From NCBI GenBank assembly GCA_036788195.1, contig DAIQNX010000016.1, forward strand, positions 1 to 64,000: a DNA stretch of 64,000 nt, given 5' to 3'. Numbering within the stretch: position 1 is the stretch's first letter; each line of letters opens with the position of its first letter. Below, piece after piece: positions 41,088 to 49,942 of this stretch. Origin of the DNA: CALFXN01 sp937957815. Lineage in GTDB: Bacteria; Synergistota; Synergistia; Synergistales; Aminobacteriaceae. A model generated the notes under the pieces. That model ran no database searches and was not told the origin of the DNA. It saw only the letters and a list, made by a program, of their open reading frames with translations. A program made the position numbers and the translations under genes.

Positions 41088-41122
41088 AAAAAAGGGACGG
41101 GCATGAACTTCATGCCCGTCCC
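41088..41122 (-). terminator. Intrinsic terminator after secF
   Basis: A perfect 13-base stem (41094-41106 with 41110-41122) with a three-base loop is followed on the minus strand by six T. It lies about 20 bases after the secF stop. Confidence 0.9.
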
Positions 41123-41141
41123 CAGAAAGGCAGAATCCCTG

Positions 41142-42011
41142 TCAGGCTTTCTGCGGTGAGCGGATTGACCATTCCGCCAGCAGCGCAGCGGCGATGAAAA
41201 TCGAACTGTATGTTCCAACCACGATTCCGATCAGCATTGCAAAAGAAAACGGACGGACCACGGGCCCCCCCATGAAGAAAAGGGCGAGAACGGGAAGAAG
41301 CGTCGTCAGCGAGGTGTTGATCGTTCGCGAGAGAGTTTCGTTGATCGACGCGTTCAGAACGGAAAGGAGCCCTGAATTCCTCACATCTTTCCAGTTCTCG
41401 CGAACTCTGTCGAGAACAACGATCGTATCGTTCAGCGAATATCCGACGATCGTCAGAATCGCCGCAATGAATGTCGATGACACTTCCATACCCGTCAGAC
41501 TGAAGGCGCCTATCGTGATAACCGAATCGTGCACAAGAGCAAGGACGCTGACCACCGCGAAACGGAACTGGAATCGGACCGTGATGTACAGCAGAATGCC
41601 GATAAGTGCGATGCAAAGGGCAATGACGGCTTCCTGACGGAGTTCCGATCCGACGACCGGGCCGACTTTCTCGAAGCGAACGATCTTTGCCCCTGGGAAG
41701 GAGGTCTTTAACGTCTCGGCGAGCACCTTGCGATCGTCTTCCTTGTCGGCGACAATCCTTATGATGACGCCTTTGGAGCTGTAGGCTTGAATGACCGAGT
41801 TCGCCTGATTCGTCTTCGCAAGTGCGTTCCGAACGTCTGCAACGGATACATCCTTCTCGAATTCCACCTGAACGAGGTTTCCCCCGGTGAAGTCGATCCC
41901 GAGATTCAAACCGCGAACCATAAGAAAGATCAGGCTCGCCAAGATACAAACCGCGCTGATCGTCAGCGCGAGACGCCGTTTCCCCATGAAATCGAAACGT
42001 GTCGTTTTCAT
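41142..42011 (-). CDS. secF: Protein translocase subunit SecF
   Basis: 289 residues with six membrane spans and one large periplasmic loop after the first. GIDFTGGNLVQVEF and the transmembrane segments SLTGMEVSSTFIAAILTIVGYSLNDTIVVLDRVREN are typical SecF. With SecD it uses the ion gradient to aid late stages of Sec export. It follows secD by 15 bases and ends at a strong terminator. Confidence 0.96.
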   Translation of the reverse strand: MKTTRFDFMGKRRLALTISAVCILASLIFLMVRGLNLGIDFTGGNLVQVEFEKDVSVADVRNALAKTNQANSVIQAYSSKGVIIRIVADKEDDRKVLAETLKTSFPGAKIVRFEKVGPVVGSELRQEAVIALCIALIGILLYITVRFQFRFAVVSVLALVHDSVITIGAFSLTGMEVSSTFIAAILTIVGYSLNDTIVVLDRVRENWKDVRNSGLLSVLNASINETLSRTINTSLTTLLPVLALFFMGGPVVRPFSFAMLIGIVVGTYSSIFIAAALLAEWSIRSPQKA

Positions 42012-42026
42012 GTCCTCTCCCCCTCT

Positions 42027-43406
42027 TCAGGACCGCTGCGTCCGTACGCCGGAGAAGACTTGGAGCAGTGCCCGCGTCACCACGACGTTACAGAAAACGC
42101 TCGAAACGATACCGATGCTGAGTGTCACGGCAAAGCCGCGGACCGGACCGCTGCCGAAGTAATAGAGGACCGCAGCCGCAATCAGGGTTGTTATGTTCGA
42201 ATCGAGAATCGTCGTCAAGGCTTTCTTGAATCCGGCATCGATCGCGGCGAGGCGCGTCTTTCCGGCTCTAAGTTCTTCCTTCATCCGTTCGTAGATGAGT
42301 ACGTTACCGTCCACCGCCATGCCGATCGTCAGAACAATACCCGCGATTCCGGGCATTGTCAGCGTTCCCTTGACCGCAATCATTCCCGCAAACAGTAAAA
42401 GGACGGCGACGGCAAGCGCGCAGTCGGCCGCGAGCCCAAGGAAGCGATAGTACAGGAGCATAAAGAGAAACACGAGCACTGCACCGAGAAGTCCGGCGCG
42501 GAGCCCCGAACGGATCGAATCGGCTCCCAGACTCGGACCGACCGAGCGGTTCTCGATGACTTCGACAGATACCGGAAGTGCGCCAGCTCGAAGCATGATG
42601 GCAAGGCGCTGAGCCTCGGGTACAGAAAATCTGCCGGAAATCTGAGCGTTCCCTCCGCTGATTCGCTCCTGAACAACCGGCGCCGAAACGACCAGACCGT
42701 CGAGAACGATCGCGATCTGCTTTCCGACGTTATCTGCAGTCGCCTTGTCGAAGAGATCCGCCCCTTCGGAGTTGAATGCGAGAGTGACGACCGGACGTCC
42801 GATATTGTCATAGGAAGTTTTCGCATCTTTCAGATGCTTCCCGCTGACAAGGGCCTTGCCGAGGAGAAACGCTCTTCCGTCTGCATCCGAAGCGACGATG
42901 ATCCCCTCGAACGGATTCGCCTTTTTTTTCAGAGAATCGCGTTGCGCGTCGATGTCCGCTTTCGCGGCATCCCAACGCTTCTTCGCCTGATTGAATTCGT
43001 CGTCGCTTCCGTAATTCTTGCGCTGTGGTCCGGGCGGGACCGGTTGAGTCGCTTCGAGAACCTTGCGGAACTCGAGAAGAGCTGTCTTTCCGATCAGCTC
43101 AAGCGCCGCTTCAGGATCCTGAACGCCCGGGAGATCGATGATTACACGGTCTCGCCCCTGTCGCTGGATGACGGGCTCCGCGACGCCATACTGGTCGATT
43201 CTGTTTCGGAGCACAGCGAGCAAACGCGCCAGGCTGTCCTCATTCACCGGGTTTTCCGGAGTACCTTTCGCCTGGAGAACGATATGCGCTCCGCCTTTCA
43301 GGTCAAGACCGAGCTTGATTCTCCCGTTGACGGGAAAAACTGCGACGAGGGCGGCCACGACTACGAAAAAAACGATTCCTAGCCGCCATCGGTCTTTTCT
43401 CAGCAT
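42027..43406 (-). CDS. secD: Protein translocase subunit SecD
   Basis: 459 residues from ATG 43406, which has AGGAGG eight bases upstream. The longer frame starting at 43451 lacks support. The pattern is LGLDLKGGAHIVLQ near the start, the periplasmic P1 region with VIIDLPGVQDPEAA, then GMAVDGNVLIYERMKEELR in the fourth membrane span. It works with SecF. It lies between the yajC terminator and secF. Confidence 0.96.
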   Translation of the reverse strand: MLRKDRWRLGIVFFVVVAALVAVFPVNGRIKLGLDLKGGAHIVLQAKGTPENPVNEDSLARLLAVLRNRIDQYGVAEPVIQRQGRDRVIIDLPGVQDPEAALELIGKTALLEFRKVLEATQPVPPGPQRKNYGSDDEFNQAKKRWDAAKADIDAQRDSLKKKANPFEGIIVASDADGRAFLLGKALVSGKHLKDAKTSYDNIGRPVVTLAFNSEGADLFDKATADNVGKQIAIVLDGLVVSAPVVQERISGGNAQISGRFSVPEAQRLAIMLRAGALPVSVEVIENRSVGPSLGADSIRSGLRAGLLGAVLVFLFMLLYYRFLGLAADCALAVAVLLLFAGMIAVKGTLTMPGIAGIVLTIGMAVDGNVLIYERMKEELRAGKTRLAAIDAGFKKALTTILDSNITTLIAAAVLYYFGSGPVRGFAVTLSIGIVSSVFCNVVVTRALLQVFSGVRTQRS

Positions 43407-43466
43407 CCCAAATTCCTCCTCACGAGAACTGCATATAGAATGGACGCACATAACAATACAATAAGG

Positions 43467-43505
43467 AAAACAGATATAGCGGACGCCCGACGCCGCTATA
43501 TCTGT
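43467..43505 (-). terminator. Intrinsic terminator between yajC and secD
   Basis: A perfect 13-base stem (43470-43482 with 43493-43505) with a 10-base loop is followed on the minus strand by TTTTCC. It lies 24 bases after the yajC stop and may attenuate rather than fully stop transcription into secDF. Confidence 0.7.
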
Positions 43506-43529
43506 CAGATCCTCTAAATTGCAAAGAGC

Positions 43530-43901
43530 TTATTTCTCAGGAGTTTCTTCTTTCGCGGGTTCGTTTCCCGATGATTTCGGCGCCTCCGTCGAACGCTTGC
43601 TCGATACGGAGCTCTTGAGGATCCGGACCTTGACGCCATCGGAAATCTCGATGATGAAACTGTCGTCCTTGACTTCCCGTATGACTCCGAAGAAACCTCC
43701 CGCAGTTACTACCTGATCACCGCGCGTCATGGACGCGAGAAGCTCGTCATGCTGCCGTTGCCGCTTCTTCTGCGGGCGGATAATGAAGAAGTAGAAGATG
43801 AGAACGAAAAGAGCCAAAGGGAACAGCATTCCCAGAATGCCCCCCTGCGCTCCTCCCTGACCTCCAGCCATTTGTCCGCATTGCTGCTGATTCAAAGACA
43901 C
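43530..43901 (-). CDS. yajC: Preprotein translocase subunit YajC
   Basis: 123 residues: a glycine/glutamine-rich N-terminus, one membrane span (about 24-42), the family signature FFIIRPQKKRQRQ and RGDQVVTAGGFFGVI, and a charged tail. YajC associates with SecDF. The start is a GTG close behind GAGGAGG. It precedes secD and secF, the usual order. Confidence 0.93.
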   Translation of the reverse strand: MSLNQQQCGQMAGGQGGAQGGILGMLFPLALFVLIFYFFIIRPQKKRQRQHDELLASMTRGDQVVTAGGFFGVIREVKDDSFIIEISDGVKVRILKSSVSSKRSTEAPKSSGNEPAKEETPEK

Positions 43902-43947
43902 ACGCCTCCTCTATCGATATGCTGCCGTCCGCAATATTCGGCGCTTT

Positions 43948-43977
43948 ATTGTACCATCCACCCGGGGAAAGGGTCAC
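43948..43977 (-). promoter_or_regulatory. Possible promoter for yajC-secDF
   Basis: On the minus strand GTGACC (43977-43972), an 18-base spacer and TACAAT (43953-43948). The -35 overlaps the rex stop codon. The -10 is good; the -35 and spacing are weaker. Confidence 0.45.
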
Positions 43978-44165
43978 TCTTCGCAATCCTTGAGGTAAAA
44001 GAGAAGCTTTTCAAGTTCGACGGAGATATCCACACTGTAAACGAGAACGTCGGGTGGGGTTACGATAGAAACGGGAGAGAAATTCAGTATTCCGCGTACA
44101 CCGCCGACCGATGTCAGATTGTCCACACACGACTGCGCAACAGAGGAGGGAACCGTCAGGATGAT
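43974..44165 (-). CDS. rex: Redox-sensing transcriptional repressor Rex, C-terminal fragment cut by a sequence gap
   Basis: The last 63 residues of a Rex-like protein remain, with VPSSVAQSCVDNLTSVGGVRGILNFSPV and then VVTPPDVLVYSVDISVELEKLL-like sequence. This matches the end of the NAD-binding domain and the C-terminal helix of Rex, which senses NADH/NAD+ and represses anaerobic energy genes. The 5' part lies in the run of Ns, so its length and start are unknown. The gene lies just before yajC. Confidence 0.75.
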   Translation of the reverse strand: MILTVPSSVAQSCVDNLTSVGGVRGILNFSPVSIVTPPDVLVYSVDISVELEKLLFYLKDCEE

Positions 44166-44265
44166 NNNNNNNNNNNNNNNNNNNNNNNNNNNNNNNNNNN
44201 NNNNNNNNNNNNNNNNNNNNNNNNNNNNNNNNNNNNNNNNNNNNNNNNNNNNNNNNNNNNNNNNN
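44166..44265. other. Assembly gap of 100 Ns
   Basis: Exactly 100 undetermined bases, a length conventionally used as a placeholder for a scaffold gap of unknown size. It hides the 5' part of rex and the 3' part of the gene starting at 44294. Open frames read across it are not meaningful. Confidence 1.
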
Positions 44266-44294
44266 GCGGATTTTGTTGCGACGATACGCTTCAT
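44266..44294 (-). CDS. ridA: Start of a probable RidA-family protein, cut by the gap
   Basis: Only ten residues, MKRIVATKSA, are present before the gap. They follow a GGAGG ribosome-binding site at eight bases and lie 43 bases after the eno stop. The string closely resembles the opening of RidA/YjgF proteins (for example M-K-K-I-V-x-T-x-x-A-P), which hydrolyse reactive enamines and imines. Ten residues are too few for certainty. Another frame here (TTG 44298) would give a different start but is too close to the ribosome-binding site. Confidence 0.45.
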
Positions 44295-44337
44295 TCAAAA
44301 CACCTCCATCAGGATATTTTCGGCAAAAAAGACAGTG

Positions 44338-45618
44338 TCAGAGCGCACAGCGGATGCGTGAGGTTCCGGCATAAACGCTCTTTTCGCCCAGTTCTTCATG
44401 AATACGCAACAACTGATTGTATTTCGCGACCCGATCGATTCGTGCCGGAGCGCCGGTCTTTATCTGTCCGGCAGCCGTGGCGACCGCAAGGTCGCTTATG
44501 AATGAATCATCCGTTTCGCCGGAACGATGTGAAATAACTGGAGAATATCCGTTCCGGACAGCCATGTCGATGACACGCAATGTTTCCGTCAACGTTCCGA
44601 TCTGATTGAGCTTGATGAGAATCGAGTTCGCAATTTCTTCGCGAACTCCACGAGAAAGACGATCGGGGTTGGTAACGAACAGATCGTCTCCAATTATTTG
44701 GATCTTCTTTCCGAGACGTCCCGTAAGAAGTGACCATCCATCCCAATCTTCTTCCGACATTCCGTCTTCGATGGAAACTATCGGGAATTCGTGAACCAGA
44801 TCTTCATAGTAGGCGACGAGTTCTTCAGGGGAGAATCTCCGCGCCTCTCCTTCGAATGTGTAGACGCCGTCACCGTAGAGCCCGGACGCCGCTACGTCGA
44901 GAGCGAGAAAAACATCCCTGCCGGGTTCATACCCGGCCTTCGATATCGCCTCCACGATCAGTGAAAGTGCTTCACGATTCGTCGCGAGGTTCGGGGCGAA
45001 GCCTCCCTCGTCTCCGACACCGGTACTCAGTCCCCTTCTCTTCAAAATCCCCTTGAGGGTATGATAGATCTCAACTGCCGTCCGCAATCCCTCGGGAAAA
45101 TCCGGAGCGCCTGCGGGGACAATCATGAACTCCTGAATATCGAGCGTGTTATCGGCGTGCGCCCCGCCGTTCACGATATTCATGAGAGGCGTCGGAAGAA
45201 CGAAGGGCCCCAGACCACCGATATAGGACCAGAGCGGAACATCCTGCTCGACGGCAGCCGCGCGGGCACATGCCAGCGAAACGCCGAGAATGGAGTTGGC
45301 TCCCAATCTTGACTTGTTCGCAGTACCATCGAGATCGATCATCGCCATGTCGATTTCTTCCTGTGAAGAAGGGTCCATGCCGACAATCTCAGGGGCTATC
45401 GTATCGTTGACGGAGGAAAGCGCTTCAACGACTCCCTTGCCACAATATCTCGTCCCACCGTCGCGAAGCTCGATTGCCTCGAAAGATCCCGTCGACGCCC
45501 CGGAAGGAACGGACGCTCGCCCGAGAACACCATCCTCAGTCCAGACTTCGACTTCTACGGTCGGGTTTCCCCTGGAATCAAGTATTTCCCGACCATGAAC
45601 GCCGATAATAGAACTCAT
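44338..45618 (-). CDS. eno: Enolase
   Basis: A 426-residue glycolytic enzyme converting 2-phosphoglycerate to phosphoenolpyruvate, also a degradosome partner in some bacteria. From ATG 45618 (GGGAGG upstream) the sequence starts SSIIGVHGREILDSRGNPTVEVEV, and it has GGAHADNTLDIQEFMI, GDEGGFAPNL, SIEDGMSEEDW, DDLFVTN, LIKLNQIGT and SHRSGETDD in the expected order. It lies between the S4-domain gene and the probable ridA, and is cotranscribed with the former. Confidence 0.97.
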   Translation of the reverse strand: MSSIIGVHGREILDSRGNPTVEVEVWTEDGVLGRASVPSGASTGSFEAIELRDGGTRYCGKGVVEALSSVNDTIAPEIVGMDPSSQEEIDMAMIDLDGTANKSRLGANSILGVSLACARAAAVEQDVPLWSYIGGLGPFVLPTPLMNIVNGGAHADNTLDIQEFMIVPAGAPDFPEGLRTAVEIYHTLKGILKRRGLSTGVGDEGGFAPNLATNREALSLIVEAISKAGYEPGRDVFLALDVAASGLYGDGVYTFEGEARRFSPEELVAYYEDLVHEFPIVSIEDGMSEEDWDGWSLLTGRLGKKIQIIGDDLFVTNPDRLSRGVREEIANSILIKLNQIGTLTETLRVIDMAVRNGYSPVISHRSGETDDSFISDLAVATAAGQIKTGAPARIDRVAKYNQLLRIHEELGEKSVYAGTSRIRCAL

Positions 45619-45660
45619 CAACTTCCTCCCTTCTCTCCGCCCTGCGGAAAACAATCGTTC

Positions 45661-45939
45661 CTACCACGGCCGCGTCGCCGGATCGACTTTCCGTTCCTCG
45701 ATAACTTCAAAAGCGATGATCCCGGCTCTTCTGAGCCGCGGCTCGTCATCCTCAAGAACGCGGATACGTACGAGACGCGTTGCATAGGCAACATCGACGA
45801 TATCTCCCCTCTGAACAGGAGAAGCCGCTTTTATGGAGCGCTCGTTGATCCTGACCGCTCCGATTTCCACCATTTCCTGCGCAATCGTCCGTCTTTTGAC
45901 GAGACGGGATAGCTTCAGAAACAGATCAATTCGTATCAT
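45661..45939 (-). CDS. S4-domain RNA-binding protein (RqcP/Hsp15-like)
   Basis: A 92-residue protein consisting of an S4 domain: RIDLFLKLSRLVKRRTIAQEMVEIGAVRINER followed by the beta-hairpin SPVQRGDIVDVAYA. Small proteins of this type bind stalled 50S subunits; in Bacillus RqcP (YlmH/YabO group) aids ribosome quality control. No clear ribosome-binding site is seen before the ATG, and the predicted transcript leader is only about 20 bases. It precedes eno. Confidence 0.8.
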   Translation of the reverse strand: MIRIDLFLKLSRLVKRRTIAQEMVEIGAVRINERSIKAASPVQRGDIVDVAYATRLVRIRVLEDDEPRLRRAGIIAFEVIEERKVDPATRPW

Positions 45940-45964
45940 GTTCAGAGAGACACAAACCCGGAAG

Positions 45965-45994
45965 AGTATAGCAAAACATCGCTTCTCATTTCAA
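45965..45994 (-). promoter_or_regulatory. Promoter for the S4-domain gene and eno
   Basis: On the minus strand TTGAAA (45994-45989), an 18-base spacer and TATACT (45970-45965) preceded by TGC, an extended -10. The -35 overlaps the dnaG stop codon. A start near 45958 would leave a leader of about 20 bases. Confidence 0.7.
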
Positions 45995-47718
45995 TTGCTC
46001 CTTCCCGTTCGCTTGAGAGCGGCACCGAGTTCGCCGAAACGTTTAATTCCGTCCGCTGTTGCAACGCCGCGTTGCATTGACTCCCGGAGGAGTTCATACT
46101 CCCTTTTATCGCGAAGGCGCCCAAGTTCGGCAAGCAGGATATTCCATCCGTCACAACCGCCGAATGCTTCCGAAGCCTCTCCTCCGAGCGCAAGAACGTT
46201 CAGAGGTACTTTCTCGCCCATCGAAAGCCACTGGGATTCGAGATCCTGTGGAGATGACCCCGAAAGAATCGCCTCCGCGACATTGCGCACCGTTTCATGT
46301 GACAGGAGTCCCAACAGTCGGCCGGGATCGCAGTCACGCCGTCTCGCTGCGTCTCGCCAGAGCATGTAGCAGAGCGCGGCCTCCATGTGCGGATACGCCT
46401 CCGTCTTTTTCGGACCGGAACTCTTTCCCTTCGCCATCATTGCGTCCGTTTCCGATTCTTTTCGGCCCGGCACAGAAGCGGCGAGAAGCGACCTGAGAAC
46501 GTGCGGAAAAACTCCCAGAGCCTTCGCGGCCTCTGCGATGTGACATTCAGCATCCACAGGTCCAAGCGATCTCAACGTCTCAATAATATCGTCCGTCGCC
46601 CGTTTCCTCGTCTCCGGAGAGTCGAGTTCTCCCCGACGCATCGCTATGTGGTATGAAACAAGAGGGAGTGCGTTCTGCACGGCCGCATCAAATAGAGAGA
46701 GGCCATCCGGAGTCTGGAGGAGTTCGTCGGGGTCCTTGCCGAGGGGGATCCTGACAACGGAAACCGAAAGTCCTGCCTTCCGGAGAATATACATGCCCCG
46801 GATCGTCGCTTCCTGTCCCGCCGCATCGGCGTCATAACAGATGAGGCACCGGTCGGCAAGGCGATGAAGCTGTTCCGCCTGTTCTTCGGTCAGTGACGTT
46901 CCGAGTGAGGCGACCGCCTCGGAATACCCACACGTCTGGAGACGAAGAGCGTCCATGTACCCTTCGACAAGAATGGTACGTTTCTTCTCCCGGATCGACT
47001 GCTTGGCATCGTTGAGGAGATAGAGCGTCTTCCTCTTGCTGTACAAAACCCCTTCGGGACTGTTGATGTACTTCGCGCCCTCTCCGTCGATGATGCGTCC
47101 GCCGAACGCCACGAGCCTCCCGGAGCCATCTCTGATCGGGAAGATGATTCGTCCGCGGAAACGATCGTATACACCGTGCTTCCCCTGCATTACAAGACCG
47201 CAATCAGTTGCATCCTTCGAGGACACTCCGTTTTTCTGCAGGAAACTCCAGAGCCCATCCCAGGATGATGGGGCCCATCCTATGGAAAACCGATCGAGGA
47301 TTTCCGGAGACGCGAAATTCCGTCGTTTCAGATATGCACGAGCGACCTCTCCTTCGCGATCCCTGAGACGGTCGCGAAACCAGCGCAACGTCGCTTCCAT
47401 GACATCCGTCAGTGTACGCGTCTCTCTCTTTTCATGCTTCGGGAGTTCGACTCCGACTCTTTCCGCAAGCATCTCCAGCGTCGATGGGAAATCGAGTCCC
47501 TCAATCTCCATGACGAAACTGATTACATCCCCCCCTCTGTTGCATCCGAAGCAATGATAGGTCTGCCTCTCCTGGGATACCGAGAAGGAAGGCGTTTTTT
47601 CGGAATGAAAGGGACACAGCCCCTGGTAGTTCTTCCCTGCCTTCCGGAGTCGGACATATTCCCCGATGACCTCGACGATATCGAGACGTTCCTTGACGCG
47701 TTGCACTGAATCGGACAT
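45991..47718 (-). CDS. dnaG: DNA primase DnaG
   Basis: 575 residues from ATG 47718. The N-terminal CHC2 zinc finger has C35, H38, C56 and C59. The TOPRIM domain contains ILVEGYMDALRLQ and CYDADAAGQEATIRG. The C-terminal third is the DnaB-interaction region. The enzyme makes RNA primers at replication forks. GGGAGGG lies close to the chosen ATG, and an in-frame ATG four codons earlier overlaps this site. No rpoD follows, unlike the usual dnaG-rpoD order. Confidence 0.95.
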   Translation of the reverse strand: MSDSVQRVKERLDIVEVIGEYVRLRKAGKNYQGLCPFHSEKTPSFSVSQERQTYHCFGCNRGGDVISFVMEIEGLDFPSTLEMLAERVGVELPKHEKRETRTLTDVMEATLRWFRDRLRDREGEVARAYLKRRNFASPEILDRFSIGWAPSSWDGLWSFLQKNGVSSKDATDCGLVMQGKHGVYDRFRGRIIFPIRDGSGRLVAFGGRIIDGEGAKYINSPEGVLYSKRKTLYLLNDAKQSIREKKRTILVEGYMDALRLQTCGYSEAVASLGTSLTEEQAEQLHRLADRCLICYDADAAGQEATIRGMYILRKAGLSVSVVRIPLGKDPDELLQTPDGLSLFDAAVQNALPLVSYHIAMRRGELDSPETRKRATDDIIETLRSLGPVDAECHIAEAAKALGVFPHVLRSLLAASVPGRKESETDAMMAKGKSSGPKKTEAYPHMEAALCYMLWRDAARRRDCDPGRLLGLLSHETVRNVAEAILSGSSPQDLESQWLSMGEKVPLNVLALGGEASEAFGGCDGWNILLAELGRLRDKREYELLRESMQRGVATADGIKRFGELGAALKRTGRSN

Positions 47719-47741
47719 AAGCCCTCCCATTTCGATGAAGA

Positions 47742-47773
47742 GCGGGGGGAGGGACCTCCGTCCCTCCCCCCGC
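47742..47773 (-). terminator. GC-rich hairpin after hppA, probable terminator
   Basis: A perfect 14-base stem (47742-47755 with 47760-47773) with a four-base loop lies 26 bases after the hppA stop. The T-run is weak (TCTTCAT), so termination may be partial, and dnaG shows no promoter of its own downstream. Confidence 0.6.
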
Positions 47774-47799
47774 CAAACGGGTCTTTGTGTATTCGATTT

Positions 47800-49803
47800 C
47801 TATATGAAGAGAGGCGCCAATACCAGAGCGATAACGGACATGAGTTTGATGAGGATGTTCAGACTCGGACCGGCCGTGTCCTTGAAGGGATCGCCAACGG
47901 TGTCGCCGACGACAGCCGCGGCATGTTGCGGTGTTTTCTTTCCGCCGTGATGCCCTTCTTCGATGTACTTTTTGGCGTTATCCCAGGCGCCGCCCGAGTT
48001 CGCCATGAAAATCGCGAGCATGACTCCCGTCACGATCGAACCGCCAAGGAGTCCGCCGAGTGCCTGAGCGCCAAGAAGATATCCGACCAGAACAGGAGAA
48101 ACGACCGCAAGGAGTCCCGGAATCACCATCTTCTTAAGGGCTGCAGCCGTCGAAATATCGACGCATCGCTCGTATTCCGGCCGTGCGGTTCCCTCCATGA
48201 TCCCAGGAATTTCGCGGAACTGCCGTCTGACCTCGTCGATCATCGCCTGCGCCGCCTGGCCGACCGCTTCGATGGAAAGCGCACTGAAAAGGAACGGCAA
48301 CATACCTCCGATGAAGAGCCCCGCCATGACCTTCGGATCCTGAAGGTCGATCGATGTCAGTTTGACCGAATGGGCAAACGCGACAAAAAGAGCGAGCGCC
48401 GTCAGGGCGGCAGATCCGATCGCAAGTCCCTTCCCCATAGCTGCCGTCGTATTTCCGATGGAATCAAGCTTATCGGTGATCTTTCGGACTTCAGGCGGAA
48501 GGTGGCTCATTTCGGAGATTCCGCCCGCGTTGTCCGCGATGGGGCCGTAGGCGTCAACGCTCAGCGCCATACCGGTAATCGAGAGCATTCCGACCGCCGC
48601 GCACGCAATGCCGTACAGTCCGCCGAACTTGAAACTGATGAGAATCGACGCACACACGAGGAATACCGGTATGACCGTCGACTTCATGCCGACCGCTAAT
48701 CCGGACAGGATCACCGTGGCCGGTCCCGTCTCGGACGCCTGTGCGATATGCTTGACGGACCCGTAGTCGCCCGACGTGTAAATCTCTGTGACGAAGCCGA
48801 TGAGGACACCCGCGACAACGCCGGATACAACCGCCCAGAAGATGTTGAGATCGCCGAGCATCGCCTTCGTAATCACGAGAGAGACGACAATCAGGATGCC
48901 GCCGGTGATGAACGTCCCGTTCCGAAGTGCCGCAGCAGGATCGCCTCGGTTCAGCTTCTCGATGTACGGCTGAAGATGTTTGTTGCCGGATCCATCGACC
49001 TTGACGAACATGGTTCCGAGCAGAGCCGCAACGATGCCGACCGCTGCGATCATCAGCGGATACACGACTCCGCGGCCGCCATACACGGAAATACCGACCG
49101 CCATTGCAGCAATGATCGAATTCACGTAGGATTCAAAAAGGTCGGCGCCCATTCCAGCGATATCACCGACGTTGTCACCGACATTGTCGGCGATGACGGC
49201 GGGATTCCGCGGGTCGTCTTCCGGGATTCCGGCCTCGACCTTGCCGACGAGATCCGCGCCGACGTCGGCCGCTTTCGTGTAGATCCCACCTCCGACGCGG
49301 GCGAAGAGCGCTATCGAACTGGCTCCCATGCCGAAGCTCGTGATAATGTTCGCATCCTGAAAGATCATGTAACAAACCGCGATTCCGATAACGCCTATTC
49401 CGACGACGGACATCCCCATGACACTGCCACCGCCGAAGGCAATCCCCAACGCCTCATTGACGCCCGTTATCGCCGCAAATGAAGTCCTTCCGTTCGCCCG
49501 CGTCGCGACGATCATTCCGAAGAAACCGGAAGCGGCGCTGCAGAGAGCTCCCAAGACAAAACAAACGGCGGAAGCGACACCGACCTGCCATCCGAGCAAT
49601 CCGGCAACGACGATGACAAACGGGAAAAGCCACTTATACTCACGAAACAAAAAAGCCATTGCCCCTCTGTGGATAATATCCGAAAGCTCGACGATCCGAT
49701 CGTTTTCGACATTGAAGCTCATGATTTTCTGGTACGTCTTGAACGCATACGCCAGCGCCAGGATACCCGTAACTACGGTAAGCAGGATAACGAACACACC
49801 CAT
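47800..49803 (-). CDS. hppA: Membrane-bound pyrophosphatase, K+-dependent type
   Basis: A 667-residue integral membrane pump that couples PPi hydrolysis to export of H+ or Na+. The catalytic DNVGDNVGD cluster is present, and the segment GNTTAAMGKGLAIGSAAL has the alanine typical of K+-dependent enzymes (K+-independent ones carry lysine there). Ion specificity, Na+ versus H+, cannot be decided by eye. The start ATG 49803 has GGGGAGG eight bases upstream. It has its own promoter at 49884-49912. Confidence 0.95.
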   Translation of the reverse strand: MGVFVILLTVVTGILALAYAFKTYQKIMSFNVENDRIVELSDIIHRGAMAFLFREYKWLFPFVIVVAGLLGWQVGVASAVCFVLGALCSAASGFFGMIVATRANGRTSFAAITGVNEALGIAFGGGSVMGMSVVGIGVIGIAVCYMIFQDANIITSFGMGASSIALFARVGGGIYTKAADVGADLVGKVEAGIPEDDPRNPAVIADNVGDNVGDIAGMGADLFESYVNSIIAAMAVGISVYGGRGVVYPLMIAAVGIVAALLGTMFVKVDGSGNKHLQPYIEKLNRGDPAAALRNGTFITGGILIVVSLVITKAMLGDLNIFWAVVSGVVAGVLIGFVTEIYTSGDYGSVKHIAQASETGPATVILSGLAVGMKSTVIPVFLVCASILISFKFGGLYGIACAAVGMLSITGMALSVDAYGPIADNAGGISEMSHLPPEVRKITDKLDSIGNTTAAMGKGLAIGSAALTALALFVAFAHSVKLTSIDLQDPKVMAGLFIGGMLPFLFSALSIEAVGQAAQAMIDEVRRQFREIPGIMEGTARPEYERCVDISTAAALKKMVIPGLLAVVSPVLVGYLLGAQALGGLLGGSIVTGVMLAIFMANSGGAWDNAKKYIEEGHHGGKKTPQHAAAVVGDTVGDPFKDTAGPSLNILIKLMSVIALVLAPLFI

Positions 49804-49883
49804 CAATGAAACCTCCCCGGAAGAAAACTCACAACAAGACTGCCTGCCTTTCGGGCGGGCCTGAAGAATACACAACGGGAACA

Positions 49884-49912
49884 ATTATAGTTATTTCCCT
49901 CCACAAAAACAA
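49884..49912 (-). promoter_or_regulatory. Promoter for hppA
   Basis: On the minus strand TTGTTT (49912-49907), a 17-base spacer and a perfect TATAAT (49889-49884). The leader of about 75 bases can form a 7-pair GC hairpin near 49840-49859. Confidence 0.7.
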
Positions 49913-49942
49913 CCGATACGCAACCACCCCGCTTTTCCAGGA

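Noticed and set aside
44166..44265. Open frames read through the N-run
   Set aside because: The gap length is a placeholder, so frames across it carry no information.
49838..49862. GC hairpin upstream of hppA as a terminator
   Set aside because: No T-run follows on either strand, and it lies downstream of the hppA promoter, within the leader.
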